NCBI GenBank assembly: GCA_963422465.1
Contig: OY730172.1
Span: 2,666,001-2,730,000 of the forward strand
Length of the DNA: 64,000 nt
From: Lichina pygmaea
Lineage: Eukaryota; Ascomycota; Lichinomycetes; Lichinales; Lichinaceae
Reading direction: 5' to 3'
In this document: in pieces, positions 12,642 through 23,959 of the stretch
Numbering within the stretch: the stretch's first letter is position 1
How the letters are laid out: each line of letters opens with the position of its first letter
Program-made: the position numbers and the translations under genes
The notes under the pieces: generated by a model
The model's database searches: none
The model's input: only the letters and a program-made list of their open reading frames with translations
What the model was told of the DNA's origin: nothing

Positions 12642-15051
12642 CTAGGGAGCATGCTTCGACTGCCAGAGCCCCATGCCCGTGGCCGCCGGCATGCCGTCCT
12701 TCTTGGGGTCGGAGGGCTCCGCTTCGTGCTCGGCCGCGTCGTCGGGCTTACCGGCGAAGATCGGCAGCATTCTCGGGTGGCTCTCGGACCTTGTGTCTCG
12801 CATGGTGTCGTTCGATGCGTTGCTGGTCTGACTCGAGAAAGCGGTCACGACCGGGGCCTTGAACAACGTTATCCCACGCTGTGGCCCGAACGGTCTTGCA
12901 GTCGACTGGAGGTCGGACGGTCGACTTGCGTATCGAGAACTGCTCAGATCTTTGAAGGAGGCCGGGAGCTCTGTCTGCCGGATGCTTTCTGCCGGGCGAG
13001 GCTCCGACGGAGGGGGTGCTTTTGGCTCCGGCCGATCGACCTTTTTCTCGTCCGTCGCTCGCACGTGCCCGACTGGCTCTTCAAGACTAAAGGCTGCCGT
13101 TTGAGCTTCCAGTGCCGACATTTCGGGGCCTGTCATCTCGAGGTTGTCAATGCCCAAGAGGTCCAGGGTGGATCTGTACGCTCCCGGCTCGTTCGTCGTG
13201 GCCGGCGGTTTCGGCATGTCTGGATCCCCGAGCAGCCAAATCAACGGTTCGTTTCCGCCACGGTCGTCAGCGATTGCAACCAGCGAGCCATTCTCTGGTC
13301 CCGCATCCGCTTGCGCGCCGTGTCTCTCGCCGTCACTCTTGGGCTTGATCGGAGATGGGAATGCGGCGGCGGAGAACGTCAAGAGGTCTCGTTCATCCTC
13401 GATCCCGAACATGCGCATCATTTGATCGGTAGGCTTGCCGCCGTGGCGTTTCGATTCCCCTCGAGCAGGAGCGTCGTCGAGGTCCAACAAGTCGCCCATC
13501 AGACGGGTCGGCCGGGGTGGCAGGGCGAACTGAACTTTCTCGCCCCCAGCCTGCGCTGGACCATCGGTAGACTGCGAAGCAGCGGAGCTCGGCGGCACGG
13601 AGCCGGTACTAGGAGTACCCGAAGAAGCAGCTTTCCTGGGCACGAAGGCCGATGTCGCTTGCATAAACTGGTCAGGAGCTACCAATCCTCGAGTCTTCGA
13701 CGGTCTGACTGTCGATTAGAACCATCACTCGCGAGATGACGGTTGTGGGGACCCACTCTTTCAGCGGCCGTGGATGCGCCGCAGGCTTCGGGAGTTTCTT
13801 CGACCAACGCAGATTGGTGACAGCTTGGTTCTTGGCTGGCGCGGGAGGTGGGCTATCAAAGAAGCGGTCAACGAATTGAAAGTCCAGCCCGGTGACCACG
13901 CCCTACCTTGCCTGAGTCATGCGGTGGGATGGAGCCACAGGCTGAGCCAGGTTCCTAGCCTGGGTTGAAGCCACAGGCCGAGCCAGATTCCTAGCCTGGG
14001 TTGAAGCCACAGGCCGAGCCAGATTCCTAGCCTGGGTCAAAGCGACAGACTGAGCCAGAGCCCTAACCTGAGCCGGAGATATCACGATAGAGGAGGACGA
14101 TGGTGCCTGGTGGGCGACCACCCGTTGGGTTGCCTTTATGTCCTGGACGAAATCGGCGTGGGCTTGTGATCTGATGCCTCCGTTAGCGAGGGCCGATCAG
14201 CCGGGATCAAGGGGTCTCACGGCTTCTTGGCATGTAAGCCGGCCATGGGCAAGGCGACGACAGGGCGCTCGTCCTTGAAGGAAAGGGCGGCCGGGAGATG
14301 AACGGCGCTTTTGGCTGGCTTCACTTCTTTCTTGCGACCCGCCGGCGCAGGAGCATTTTGAGCCAGCTGGGTTTGCTTTGCAGACGACGACGGCCCAGCA
14401 CGACCAGGGTTCGTCTTCTTTGCCGGCCCTCGAGGTGCGGACTCGGGCGCCGCACGATTCGCCGTTTGCTCGGCCGGAACCGGGAGGTTCTGAAGATCGC
14501 GAGTCAACGGTAAGGGCTGATGCAGTGGAGCCAGGCCGACAGATGGAAATGCTGGCGTTCTCCCCCCGGAAAAGGGTCGACTGGAGCCGTCAGCACGCCG
14601 GTGGCCTACATACTTGCACATCGAAGACGCTTACTTTTCTGACGACTGGGCCAACGGTGCCCCGATTCCCCTTCTGATCATGTTCTTGGTCTGGGTGGTC
14701 GAGGCCTCCTGAGGGCGCTGGGCCTGCTGTCCGATGTGACCGTACATGGCGGCCACCCGATGAGATTGCCCGTGGCCCATGTCACTTCCGCAAGGGTCGT
14801 CGTCGGGATCGTCGTTGGCTTCCGCGAGCGCTGTGCCAAGACGCAACGTCAGAGAGACCCGCTCCAGAAAGACGTCGACGACCGAGCTTACACTTCCACG
14901 CTCCAATAAGGGGGCCATCCTGCTTGTTCTTTTTCCATTCGGCGGTTCCCACTTTAAAGGCACGCTTGGCGGCGTCCAGTACGCGAAGGTCGACACTCTT
15001 CCTATCACCCTCTAGAGCCAGGTTGAGACGACGAATCTCACCAAGGTCGTT
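12642..15051 (-). CDS. Unrecognised multi-exon protein with clathrin-box-like motifs; 5' end unresolved
   Basis: I do not recognise this protein. Six exons join with exact frame: 15051-14892, 14830-14635, 14580-14221, 14170-13907, 13852-13729, 13667-12642. They give about 709 residues to a stop at 12642. Introns are 50-61 nt, GT-AG, most with CTAAC/CTGAC branch sites. The N-terminal part is charged (EIRRLNLALEGDRKSVDLRV, EWKKNKQDG). The rest is low complexity, rich in Pro, Ala and Ser. A 12-residue repeat (RPVASTQARNLA) is encoded by the 36-bp array. Near the C-terminus are DLLDLDD and DLLGID, which resemble clathrin-binding boxes, so a trafficking adaptor is possible but unproven. At least one upstream exon is missing; an ATG at 15363 giving MANLSVGAAPEEG with a donor after 28 codons is a candidate, but I could not join it in frame. 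Confidence 0.72.
13934..14077 (-). repeat. 36-bp tandem repeat, 4 units, coding
   Basis: Units start at 13934, 13970, 14006 and 14042 (period exactly 36). The middle two are nearly identical and the last is diverged. On the minus strand the array is in frame and encodes a 12-residue repeat inside the unrecognised gene. Confidence 0.85.
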
Positions 15052-15363
15052 CTGCGCCCCCCCAACAGTCAGCTAGCCATCTTCAAGAGCTGGGGTATGG
15101 CAGTAGCGCCAGAGCGACGGGTGGTTCGGTCACAGGCTCGCAGGCCTCGCCACGCCGACGAAAGAAAATGACACAGCTTCCTTCTCATGATTTGACTCTT
15201 GCTCAACCTCTGAGCCTGGGTTTCTGGGGAGCGGTCTCTGTATGGCCACACGAGTGAGATATGAATAATCGCCGCTTACCATCAGACCGGCTCTGGCCTT
15301 GTCACCCTGCTGAGGACCAGCCTGGCCTTCCTCAGGGGCAGCGCCAACAGATAGATTGGCCAT

Positions 15364-16630
15364 GGCCAAGACGGATGCGGTGTCAGGGCGCGAGGGAACG
15401 TGCGCAAGCGTCCGTGTTTGCACTGGAGATCAGGCACCGGCAGTCGGGGGCCGACGCCGGTGCGCGGCTGCCGCTTCCACCGCCCAGATGGATGCAGAAT
15501 GCTTGGCCCAAGGCAATAAGCCTGCACGTGATACTGAGAAATGATCTAGACGCGTCGCGAGTATGACCAGGTTGATGTCATACAGGGACGGTGAGGTGTG
15601 TACCTAGATCATATTGGGGGGATTTTTTCAAATGAAGGGCAAATGCCGGAGGTTACGCGGAAGAAATATAGAGCACACGAGAATCACGAGGGAAGTTCCA
15701 ACAATAATCCGAGAAGACTGGATTTTTTCGTGTGCGTCGACGATACCCCGGGGCTAGGTATCAGATCACTGATCTACGCGGCTCTAGTATCGATCCAGCG
15801 TCCAGCAGCCAGAACTGGCGATGGGCACCCGGACGACGATGCGGACGGCCACGGAAGCGATCAGGCCTTTATTCATCAAGCAAACGACATGTGCTGGATG
15901 GCTAATTTGCGTCCAGACATGGTCACGGCAGTTTATTTTCGTGGCCTTCAAGACCGACATCTCCCCTCGCTGTCCTCCTCGTCCAGCTGTCCATCGTCCG
16001 TTCGAAGGCAAGCGGAAACAAGCATGGATCAGATGACAGGGCAGAGAGGGAGTGGACTGTGGGTCCGAGAGTCGCCTTTCCTTTGTCCAAGGATCCTTGT
16101 CTTCAAGCGGCCTTGAAGATTTTGGAAGATGGGTTCCACTTGGTTCACATTACGGTCTGGTTCGTCCAGTACCTCGTTACGTCTGGATATTCGAAGCCTA
16201 GCAATTGAGCCCTTGCTAGCGGAGCTAGAGACAGTAAAAACCCGAAATACATGACAGCAGTGCCTGCTGCCGACGCTGCTGCAGTGACTTTGAGCGGTTG
16301 TCGTGACGGGGTTTGCGTACTACTACGCCCGCTTGAGCACGCCTGAGGTGGCTGATGCTGCAGCTTGAGGGGTGCGGTACCGGTACGGTACCGGTACGGT
16401 ACCGGTATCTACTCACGCTACCCATACGTACTGTAGCTCTACCGTACTCCGTACTCCAACGACCACTTCCCGAATCTTCCACAAGACAGGCGTGAAACCC
16501 CCCATGCAAGGGCGCTGAGGTAGAGCGGGATGCGTCTTCCGAGACTGCGGTGGGGCAGGAGTGCCGCCTTCCAGGTATGGACAACGATCGCCCTCGAGCA
16601 GGTCGATGATGGTTTGCTGAGTAGCACTAG
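15364..16630. other. Intergenic region between divergent genes
   Basis: Lies between the unrecognised minus-strand gene and the plus-strand aconitase. A CACGTG is at 15525-15530 and GGTACC repeats at 16375-16408. The missing first exons of both neighbours should lie in or near this interval. No other gene recognised; the ORFs present start with GTG/TTG and look random. Confidence 0.6.
16375..16408. repeat. CGGTACCGGTA tandem palindromes
   Basis: Three copies of an 11-12 bp unit built on the palindrome GGTACC, giving alternating GGTACC and ACCGGT. It lies about 220-260 bp upstream of the first recognisable aconitase codons. Confidence 0.8.
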
Positions 16631-19306
16631 ATTGGTGCGCACGGTGAGGTGGGCAGGACCATCGCCAGGCGAAGGTTGAACACGACCGCTGGTCGAGCCT
16701 TGCTCGAACCCACGACGCCCTCACCGCCGTACGCCACACTGCTGGAAAGACTGCACAAAGTGCGTCGAATACTGGGCGCATGCCGGAGCTTGACCTTGGC
16801 AGAGAAGATTCTCTACTCGCATCTGCATGACCCAGAGGAGTCTCTGCTTTCAGGGACCGACAATGGCAGGAGCATCAGAGGTCGTGCCAACCTCAAGCTC
16901 AAGCCCGACAGAGTGGCGATGCAGGATGCCTCGGCCCAGATGGCGCTGTTGCAGTTCATGTCGTGTGGCTTGCCGTCGACGGCCGTGCCAGCAAGCATCC
17001 ATTGTGACCATATGATAGTCGGGGAGAAGGGTGCCGACACCGACCTCCCCGCGTCGATCAAGGGAAACAAGGAGGTTTTCGATTTCTTGGAATCGGCGGC
17101 CAAGAAGTATGGGATTGAATTCTGGCCTCCTGGGGCTGGCATCATCCACCAGACCGTGCTCGAGAACTATTCCGCCCCGGGACTGATGATGCTGGGCACG
17201 GACAGCCATACCCCGAACGCTGGCGGATTGGGAGCGATCGCTATCGGCGTCGGGGGCGCTGACGCGGTCGACGCGCTGGTCGACGCACCTTGGGAGTTGA
17301 AGGCGCCGAAGGTATTAGGTGTCCGTCTCGAGGGCCGTCTCCGGGGCTGGGCGACCTCCAAAGATGTCATCCTCTATCTTGCCGGTCAATTGACCGTACG
17401 GGTACGTCGTCCTGATGTCGTAAAGCGGGTCTGCCGCTGGAACCACTCTGACCGCCATATCAGGGCGGTACGGGCTACATTATCGAGTATTATGGAAGCG
17501 GTGTCGAGAGCCTGAGCTGCACTGGAATGGCTACGATCTGTAACATGGGAGCGTAAGTCGGCCCGATGTACCGAGGAGCCGCTTGTCGTGCGCTGATGTC
17601 TGCGTAGTGAAGTTGGTGCGACGACATCCGTCTTCCGCTATTCTCCGAAGATGCTTCCCTATCTCGAAAGCACGCATCGCAAGGAGATTGCTACCGAAGC
17701 GTCTAGGATTGCCGGCTCACCGCGCTGGCGGAACCTACTCTGCGCCGACGAGGATGCCGAGTACGATTCGCACGTCACCATCGACCTTTCCAAATTGGAG
17801 CCACACATCAACGGCCCCTTCACCCCCGACCTTTCGGTACCGCTGTCACGGTTCGCCGGTGCTGTGGAAAAGAACAACTGGCCGAGGCAGCTGTCCGCTG
17901 CTCTCATCGGTAGCTGTACGAACAGCTCGTACCAAGACATGACCCGAGCGGAGAACCTCGTGAAGCAGGCTTCGGCGGCCGGGCTCCGGCCGCGGGCTGA
18001 CTTCTTCATCACGCCGGGCAGCGAGCAGATTCGAGCCACTCTCGAGCGAGATGGGACCCTCTCGACCTTCTCGTCGGCTGGCGGCACCGTTTTGGCCAAC
18101 GCATGTGGCCCGTGTATCGGCCAGTGGAAGCGCACCGATGGGGTCGAGCTTGGACGGGCAAACGCCGTTCTGTCGTCGTACAACCGCAACTTCCCAGGTC
18201 GCAACGATGGCAACCGCCAGACGATGAACTTCTTGGCCTCTCCGGAGATCGTCACGGCCATGTCGTACGCTGGCTCGACTACCTTCAACCCGATCACCGA
18301 CACCTTGCCCACACCATCAGGCACCCCCTTCCGCTTTTCCCCACCCGCAGGCTCGGACCTGCCGGCGCTGGGATTCGCAGAGGGCGATCGCACGTTGCTG
18401 CCTACGACCAGCTCACCCGATTCAGACACCGAAGTGCTGATCCAGCCTACGTCCGGCCGTCTCGCCGTCCTCGGGCCGTTTGCGCCTTTCCCCGACCACG
18501 ACCTTCAAGGCGTCCGAGTGTTGTACAAGGTCAAGGGCCAGTGCACGACCGACACCATCTCCGCCGCCGGGCCGTGGCTCAAGTACAAGGGCCATCTCCC
18601 GAACATCAGCGCCAACACCCTGATCGGGGCCGTCAACGCCGAGACGGGCGAGACGAACGTCGCCTACGATGTCGACGGCAGCACGTCCGCGATCCCGGAG
18701 CTGGCGGAGAAGTGGAAGGACCAGGGATACACGTGGCTCGTCGTGGCCGAGCACAACTACGGCGAGGGAAGCGCGCGAGAACACGCGGCGTTGCAACCCC
18801 GCTACCTCGGCGGCCGCATCATCCTCGCCAAGAGCTTCGCCCGCATCCACGAGACGAACCTCAAGAAGCAGGGCGTCGTGCCCCTGACGTTCGTCGACGA
18901 AGCGGACTACGACCGGATCGACGCCTGCGACGAGGTCGACACGGTGGGGCTGTACGACGCGCTGAGGAGCGGTGTCAAGGACGAGAGTACCGGTAGACCC
19001 GGGCTTGACTCTCGACAGAACGCTGCTACGACGGGGCGGCAGGAAGGGCAAGTGGAACTGCTCGTGCGGAAGAGGCGTGCGGCCGGGGCGAGGGCAGCAA
19101 GAAACCGGCACTCGTCATCGACGACGCACGAACAGCCCTCTTTGCTTGGAGCAGCTTTAGTTGACGCGAGTGACGAGTTTGGAGAAGCTATCCGGATTCA
19201 AGCCAAGCACACGCTCAGCAGAGATCAATGCGGCTTCATTCTCGCCGGGAGCGCATTGAATCTACTAGCCAAGAAACATGAGCCTAGCTCTGCGTCTTCT
19301 GCATGA
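16631..19306 (+). CDS. Mitochondrial aconitate hydratase (aconitase family), start exon unresolved
   Basis: Fe-S hydro-lyase of the citrate/isocitrate type. Exons seen: from about 16631 to 17401, 17464-17552, 17608-19306. The family pattern is clear: [82 protein letters not shown] and ACGPCIGQW (4Fe-4S cysteines), and [20 protein letters not shown]. The leading segment [15 protein letters not shown] looks like a mitochondrial presequence. There is no ATG in the open frame after the stop at 16628, so the start codon lies in an upstream exon I could not place. Before the final [20 protein letters not shown] there are about 70 residues with no family character, which may hide an intron. It could be the second aconitase (Aco2 type) of ascomycetes rather than the main one; homoaconitase is less likely from the motifs. 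Confidence 0.9.
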
Positions 19307-20547
19307 GCGAGCACTTTTCCAACCGCTTTCTCCTTTCCCCAGCAATCAATTCAGTTCCCTCGTTCCCCTTGTCAGACGTCCTCTTCTGCCATCTCTCCCT
19401 CGTCATCTTTCTTCTGCATTGGAAAAATGTCGTAGATCGGCAGCTCCCCTCAAATCTCATCAGGATAGAGCTTCCCTCTTCTCCCGTCACTCCGTTCTTT
19501 TTTTTTCTTCTCGAGAAAACTTTCATCTCCGGGCCTTCTTTTGGTTCATGTTCCCATCCTTGTCTCCGCCCCTCTGTTCCCGTCTTTCCGTCTCTCTATC
19601 TTCTTTTCCATTCGACCTTTGACCATATACCCAACAGTGCCGTGCTCGGCATCCCCTTGGCCCCCCGTTCATCTCCGCCACTTCCTCCTATGGCTCCAAG
19701 CAATCCAAATGCAATCCACTGCAATCCAACACAATCCGACCAAAAACCCGGGGGAGGGAGGGAGGGGAGAGGGGGCAAGCTGCAGCGAAGCTTCTTTGTC
19801 CGGTCGAACCGGACGATACAGTAGTAGTCACGTACTTTCTAGCATCTGTCTATTGTTCGATACGACCCAGGCTACGCCTGAGTGGTACGGTGGAGCGACT
19901 TGTCTCTACCGTATAGTTCGCGCTCTTTCGTGGGTACGGGGCAAGGATTGTCAATGGAGATTGGTTGGATCGCGCTCTTCCTGCTTCTTGGCGAACATGT
20001 GCTTGGAAGGATACTGACGTCGGGCCACTGGTTTGGGGCCACCGGTGTGGGGCCACTGGTGTCGGGCCACTGATGTGAGGACTCCGGCGAGGAGACGTGT
20101 CTGGTGATACGGCTTTCGTTCGAAAGAGATGTGAAGGTTGGGTCAAGCCTTCCGTGGAGCATCTGGGGTACTTTTGCCGTGTGAGCGTTGGCTTCCCCGG
20201 CTCTTGGGCTGCGTGTGAGGTTGCTGTCTCTGTGTCGCTTCGCGGCGGGGGGGTTGACGTTGCATCCGATTGTCTCGACGAGTGCTAACTCGCCATCTTC
20301 TCCTGTTCCGCGCCCCACCCCAGTCTATCCTGACGCTTCCCCCCTTTCCCTCCCTCGTCACTCTCTCTCCCTTTTGTCGACCCTTCGACGATGCAATAAG
20401 TAGATTCTCCAGAGAGAGGAGACACCGCCAAAGCCCAGACACGGACTCGCACGAGCTAAAGGATGGAGAGTTGAAAGAAGTGAAATTGACAGAACGAGAT
20501 TTTTATATGGACAGTTTCCCCCCCCCCCCCTACTACTACTACTACTA
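19307..20547. other. Intergenic gap between convergent genes
   Basis: No gene recognised. The first 300 nt after the aconitase stop are strongly pyrimidine-rich on its sense strand. A CAATCCAA-type repeat (10-11 bp, four units) is near 19704-19741. A 17-18 bp GGGCCACTGGTGT repeat (four units) is at 20018-20075. At the right edge a C12 run (20519-20530) followed by seven TAC units touches the RAE1 stop codon. Confidence 0.6.
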
Positions 20548-21845
20548 CTACCGCCTCCTGGGTGGTTGTCTCGGCTTGCATTCATCCGGCCCGACGGCGT
20601 GCAGCATGATCTTGATGGGGTAGTTCTGGTTGTTGTGGGCAAAGCCCTTGGACCAGTCGTAGCTGATGGCGTAGGCGAAGATGTCGCCGGTGCGGTTGAA
20701 GCTGGTGGCCGTGATGCTGCCGCCGACGGCGGGGTAGCCCTTGAGCCGATGCTTGGCGTCCTTGTCCCAGAAGTGCCAGGTGCCGTCGGAGCCGGCGGTG
20801 CTGAAGGTGCCGTGAATCGGGTGGAAGCTGATGGCGTTGACGCTGTAGACGTTGATCGGGTCGCGCTGGTTCGGCGGTGTCTCGCGGTGGCACTTGAACG
20901 AGAAGTTGGAACTGCTCGGGCCGTTAGAGATGTTGGCTTGGCGGTGCGCGAGGATGCTGCCGAGGAGACAGGAGGACGGAACAGTGAGAAGGCATACTTT
21001 TGGTCCTTGTCTTCTATGTACTGGATCCCGCATCGTCCCTCGATGCTGCCCATGGCGTAGCCCGTCGCGTCCGTGAAGCAGCTGATGCAGCGCGTCTGCC
21101 ATTTGAGCGGGCTCTGCATGGCCTTGTAGAACTTGGTCGGGTCGTTGAGGGTGATGACGTCAACGTAGCGATCGGCCGTGCCGACCACGAGGAGCTTGTC
21201 GCGCACGTCCAAAGAGTACACTCGGTCCTGGCAGCCGACCGTGGCCACTGCGTTCTGCGTCCGGAGATCCCAGTACTTGATCGTGTGGTCCCACGACCCG
21301 GTCACGATCATAGGCGAGCCCGAAGCCGGCACCTCAAAGAACCGCACGCATCGGATCGGCTGATCGTGGGCGGCCACCTGTCGCGTTTGACTGCCTCCCG
21401 CTTGGAGATCGAGTAGTCGGGCGGCCTTGTCGGCGCCGGCCCCCACGACTTTGGTACCGTCCTGGTATCGTTCGCCAAGAAGCTGTCAGCGACGGCTATC
21501 CCCTTCTTACGAGAACTCGCAGCATCTCGGAGAGGCCGACTTGTCGACGTGCTCAGACGTTGGATGAGACCCCACCTTTGACCAGTGCACATTGAGAACC
21601 GGGCCTTCGTGCTCGAACATGGCCTTGCCCTGGCTCCCGCCCTGGCTGTTGATCTCGTAGATGCGGACCTTCTTGTCCCACGAAGCAACGGCCAGGTGCT
21701 CCGACTGTGGCGAGAAGCAGATATCTTGGATGCTGTCGTCGGGAGGCATCGTCACGGCGACGTCCTTGGAGTTGTCGCCCACCGTCGACGTCGCAGAGTT
21801 GTTCGTAGCGGCTGCGCTGCCGCTGCCACTGCCAAAGAGACTCAT
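20548..21845 (-). CDS. RAE1: mRNA export factor RAE1/Gle2, WD40 protein
   Basis: Beta-propeller protein of the nuclear pore that binds NUP98-type GLEBS motifs and is needed for mRNA export. Exons: 21845-21576, 21461-20998, 20911-20548, giving 365 residues. Introns are 114 and 86 nt, both GT-AG, and the total closes in frame. Start at MSLFGSGSGS, typical for the family. Motifs: DICFSPQSEHLAVASWDKKVRIYEI, HWSKDGTKVVGAGADKAARL, TGSWDHTIKYWD, CGIQYIEDKD, FSFKCHRETP, AISFHPIHGTFSTAGSDGT, FAYAISYDWSKG. The stop codon TAG falls in the TAG/TAC trinucleotide run, so repeat length changes could alter the C-terminus. Confidence 0.95.
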
Positions 21846-23897
21846 GGTGCCGATGTCGTAGCTGAAGGCAATGCGCAGGGATTGGGGGAAAGCTGATGTT
21901 CGCAAAGATGTCAGTGTTCGGTGCCAGCGACGCTGCCTTGATATGTGTGGAGTGATTGTTGTAGAATTAAACCAACCAAGGAGGATGGGTTCGGATGGTC
22001 TCGATTTTGCGCACTCCCTCGCCCTCCAACCACCCCTTTTAGTACCAGTAGGAAGAGCGATGAGCCCTTTGGCGCGTTCGAGTGTTCTTCCGACCGGGTA
22101 ACATGACGTTTTGGAGAAGGCCGTCAGCGACTGCGACTAGCAGCTACATTAGGCTAGACCGTTAGTAGTCGCGTTTGGCGCGGCATTTGCCGTCCGTATC
22201 ACGTGAATAACCCCAGTCACATGATTGGCGCGCCAGATTTCTTAACCCCCACAATCCTTTCTCCTTTCCTTTCCTCTTCTTCTTTCTTTCCTCCCCAAGA
22301 CTGCTCGTTCAAAGAATCGCGTTCGAAGCTTACAAACAGAGAAACCTGTCGGATGGTCATCTACACTCGACTCTTTTCTCCGTAGGCAGTTCTTCCTTCC
22401 TACCGAACACAAAAAGCTTTGGGAGAAAGTCCCCGGACAAATCGGTCTTCTTTTGAAGAAGCCGTCACGCGGAAACGCGCCGCCATAGAAGCATCGTCTC
22501 CGCGGCTCACCGACGATCGTCGCCACCAGCGGCCGAGTCTGCGTGACCATACCACTGCCTGCCTATGCTGCTTCTACATCGTTCCTTTTCACCTGGATAC
22601 CGGTCTTCGTCCGTCCCGTTTGCACTTTCATCTTCGACTGTCCAGCTCGAAGGACAGACTGCGGATGAGGAGATCTTGGGAGAGCCGCGGGGGGAGACCA
22701 CAGCGACGATGATATGAGTCCGAGCTCCACCCAGGCCCTTCCGATCCTTTGTTCGTCGTCTGCTCGGCCGACTGGAGACTCGAGGTGTGGAAGGAGGGAC
22801 AACGGCGACTGCTGGGGGCTGGTCGATGGTCTGGCGGGCAACGGCGGGCGGTGGGACCGTGGCTCGGTCCGGCAGAGATTGTTGGTGTTTCCTCTTTTCG
22901 TCGTGTGTTGATAGTAATGCGATTGCCTTCTGGGGAGGGGCTCCTCTCTCCAGAGGTAACTCGATGGGGCTTATTCTTGATACGAGCAGTCTTCAAACCA
23001 CCGTCACCGGTATCACCTGTCCAAAAACTCCACGAGACCCTATGAGCCCCGAGAAGGGCGAGGCGAGGAACGAGCAAAGCAGCCCTGTCGCGGTTACCCC
23101 TTGGGGTCAACCCCGCAGACCAGCGCTCCCGAACCAGTCTCAGTCTTGCTCTCGGGGTCAGGCGTCTCGTTCTCAAACATTGGTGTCCGAAGACAAGTTC
23201 TCAGATATCCGTGTCCGGGGGGCTTTGTTCATTACATGTCAGCGTCGGCGTCGGTTTCAGTGTCGGCATGAGTGTCGGTCGTTGGTACCGCCTTCAAGAT
23301 CAGGGGGGTCCATTCTGTTCGTTTCGTCGCGATCAGTGTTCAAGGGATGATACAGTCAAATCATAGAGTCAAGCACTGAGGAGCTGCTGCGCTGTTCTCT
23401 CGCCTCTCGTCTCATTCGAACGGAGGCGGAGGTTCAGCCGCAACACGCTTTGATGACTTTTCGATTTGTTTCAAAATATTAATATCTGATGAACACCTTG
23501 TCGTCGAATAAATGGATTCGGGTTGAATTATATGAAATGAATCGAATGAAATGATGAAAGGGAAGAAAGAAGGAGAAGAGTGAGAGGGGGAGAGGATGAC
23601 GAAGGGAAGGGTGAGGGACGAGGAGGCATGCTGGTCGTCAATAAACATCCAATCTTGTTCATCTGACGGAGAGTATCGTACACCATTTCATCCGTTGCAC
23701 ACCATTCGATCCGCCTGTACACCCTTTCATCTGTTGTGCAGCCCTTCCATCCGTTGTACAGAGTACATTCTTATACTCTCGCACACGTCGTTGAACGGAG
23801 GTATTTGTATCTGTTGCATGGAGTGCCCTATCGTTGTCTACAGCGATTGGCATTCCACAGGACATCTACCCAAGTACGAGATACTTTCTATGGTTTT
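21846..23897. other. Gene-poor gap upstream of RAE1
   Basis: About 2 kb with no gene I can support. A CACGTG is at 22200-22205, 355 nt upstream of the RAE1 start. Open frames at 22.4-23.4 kb on both strands show no family features and overlap each other. A 20-bp tandem repeat is at 23680-23760. Confidence 0.55.
23680..23760 (+). repeat. 20-bp degenerate tandem repeat, 4 units
   Basis: Units of the form CACCCTTTCATCCGTTGTA recur about every 20 bp with several changes each. It sits 140 bp from the LINE block. Confidence 0.7.
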
Positions 23898-23947
23898 GAT
23901 TGATTGATTGAATTTCTACACCATTCTAAAGCTAGCTGGGCCAGATT

Positions 23948-23959
23948 ATGTTGGGGGAT
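23948..23959. repeat. Target-site duplication, left copy
   Basis: ATGTTGGGGGAT; identical to 25929-25940. Confidence 0.92.

Noticed and set aside
13934-14077. Possible CRISPR-like array
   Set aside because: The 36-bp units are directly adjacent with no spacers, and they lie in frame in a eukaryotic gene.
18103-19111. Arg-rich ORFs in other frames over the aconitase
   Set aside because: Both strands show open frames because of GC-rich codons; only the aconitase frame has family sequence.
22419-23350. Several 100-190 codon ORFs upstream of the LINE block
   Set aside because: Overlapping frames on both strands, no domains, no plausible intron model that links them.
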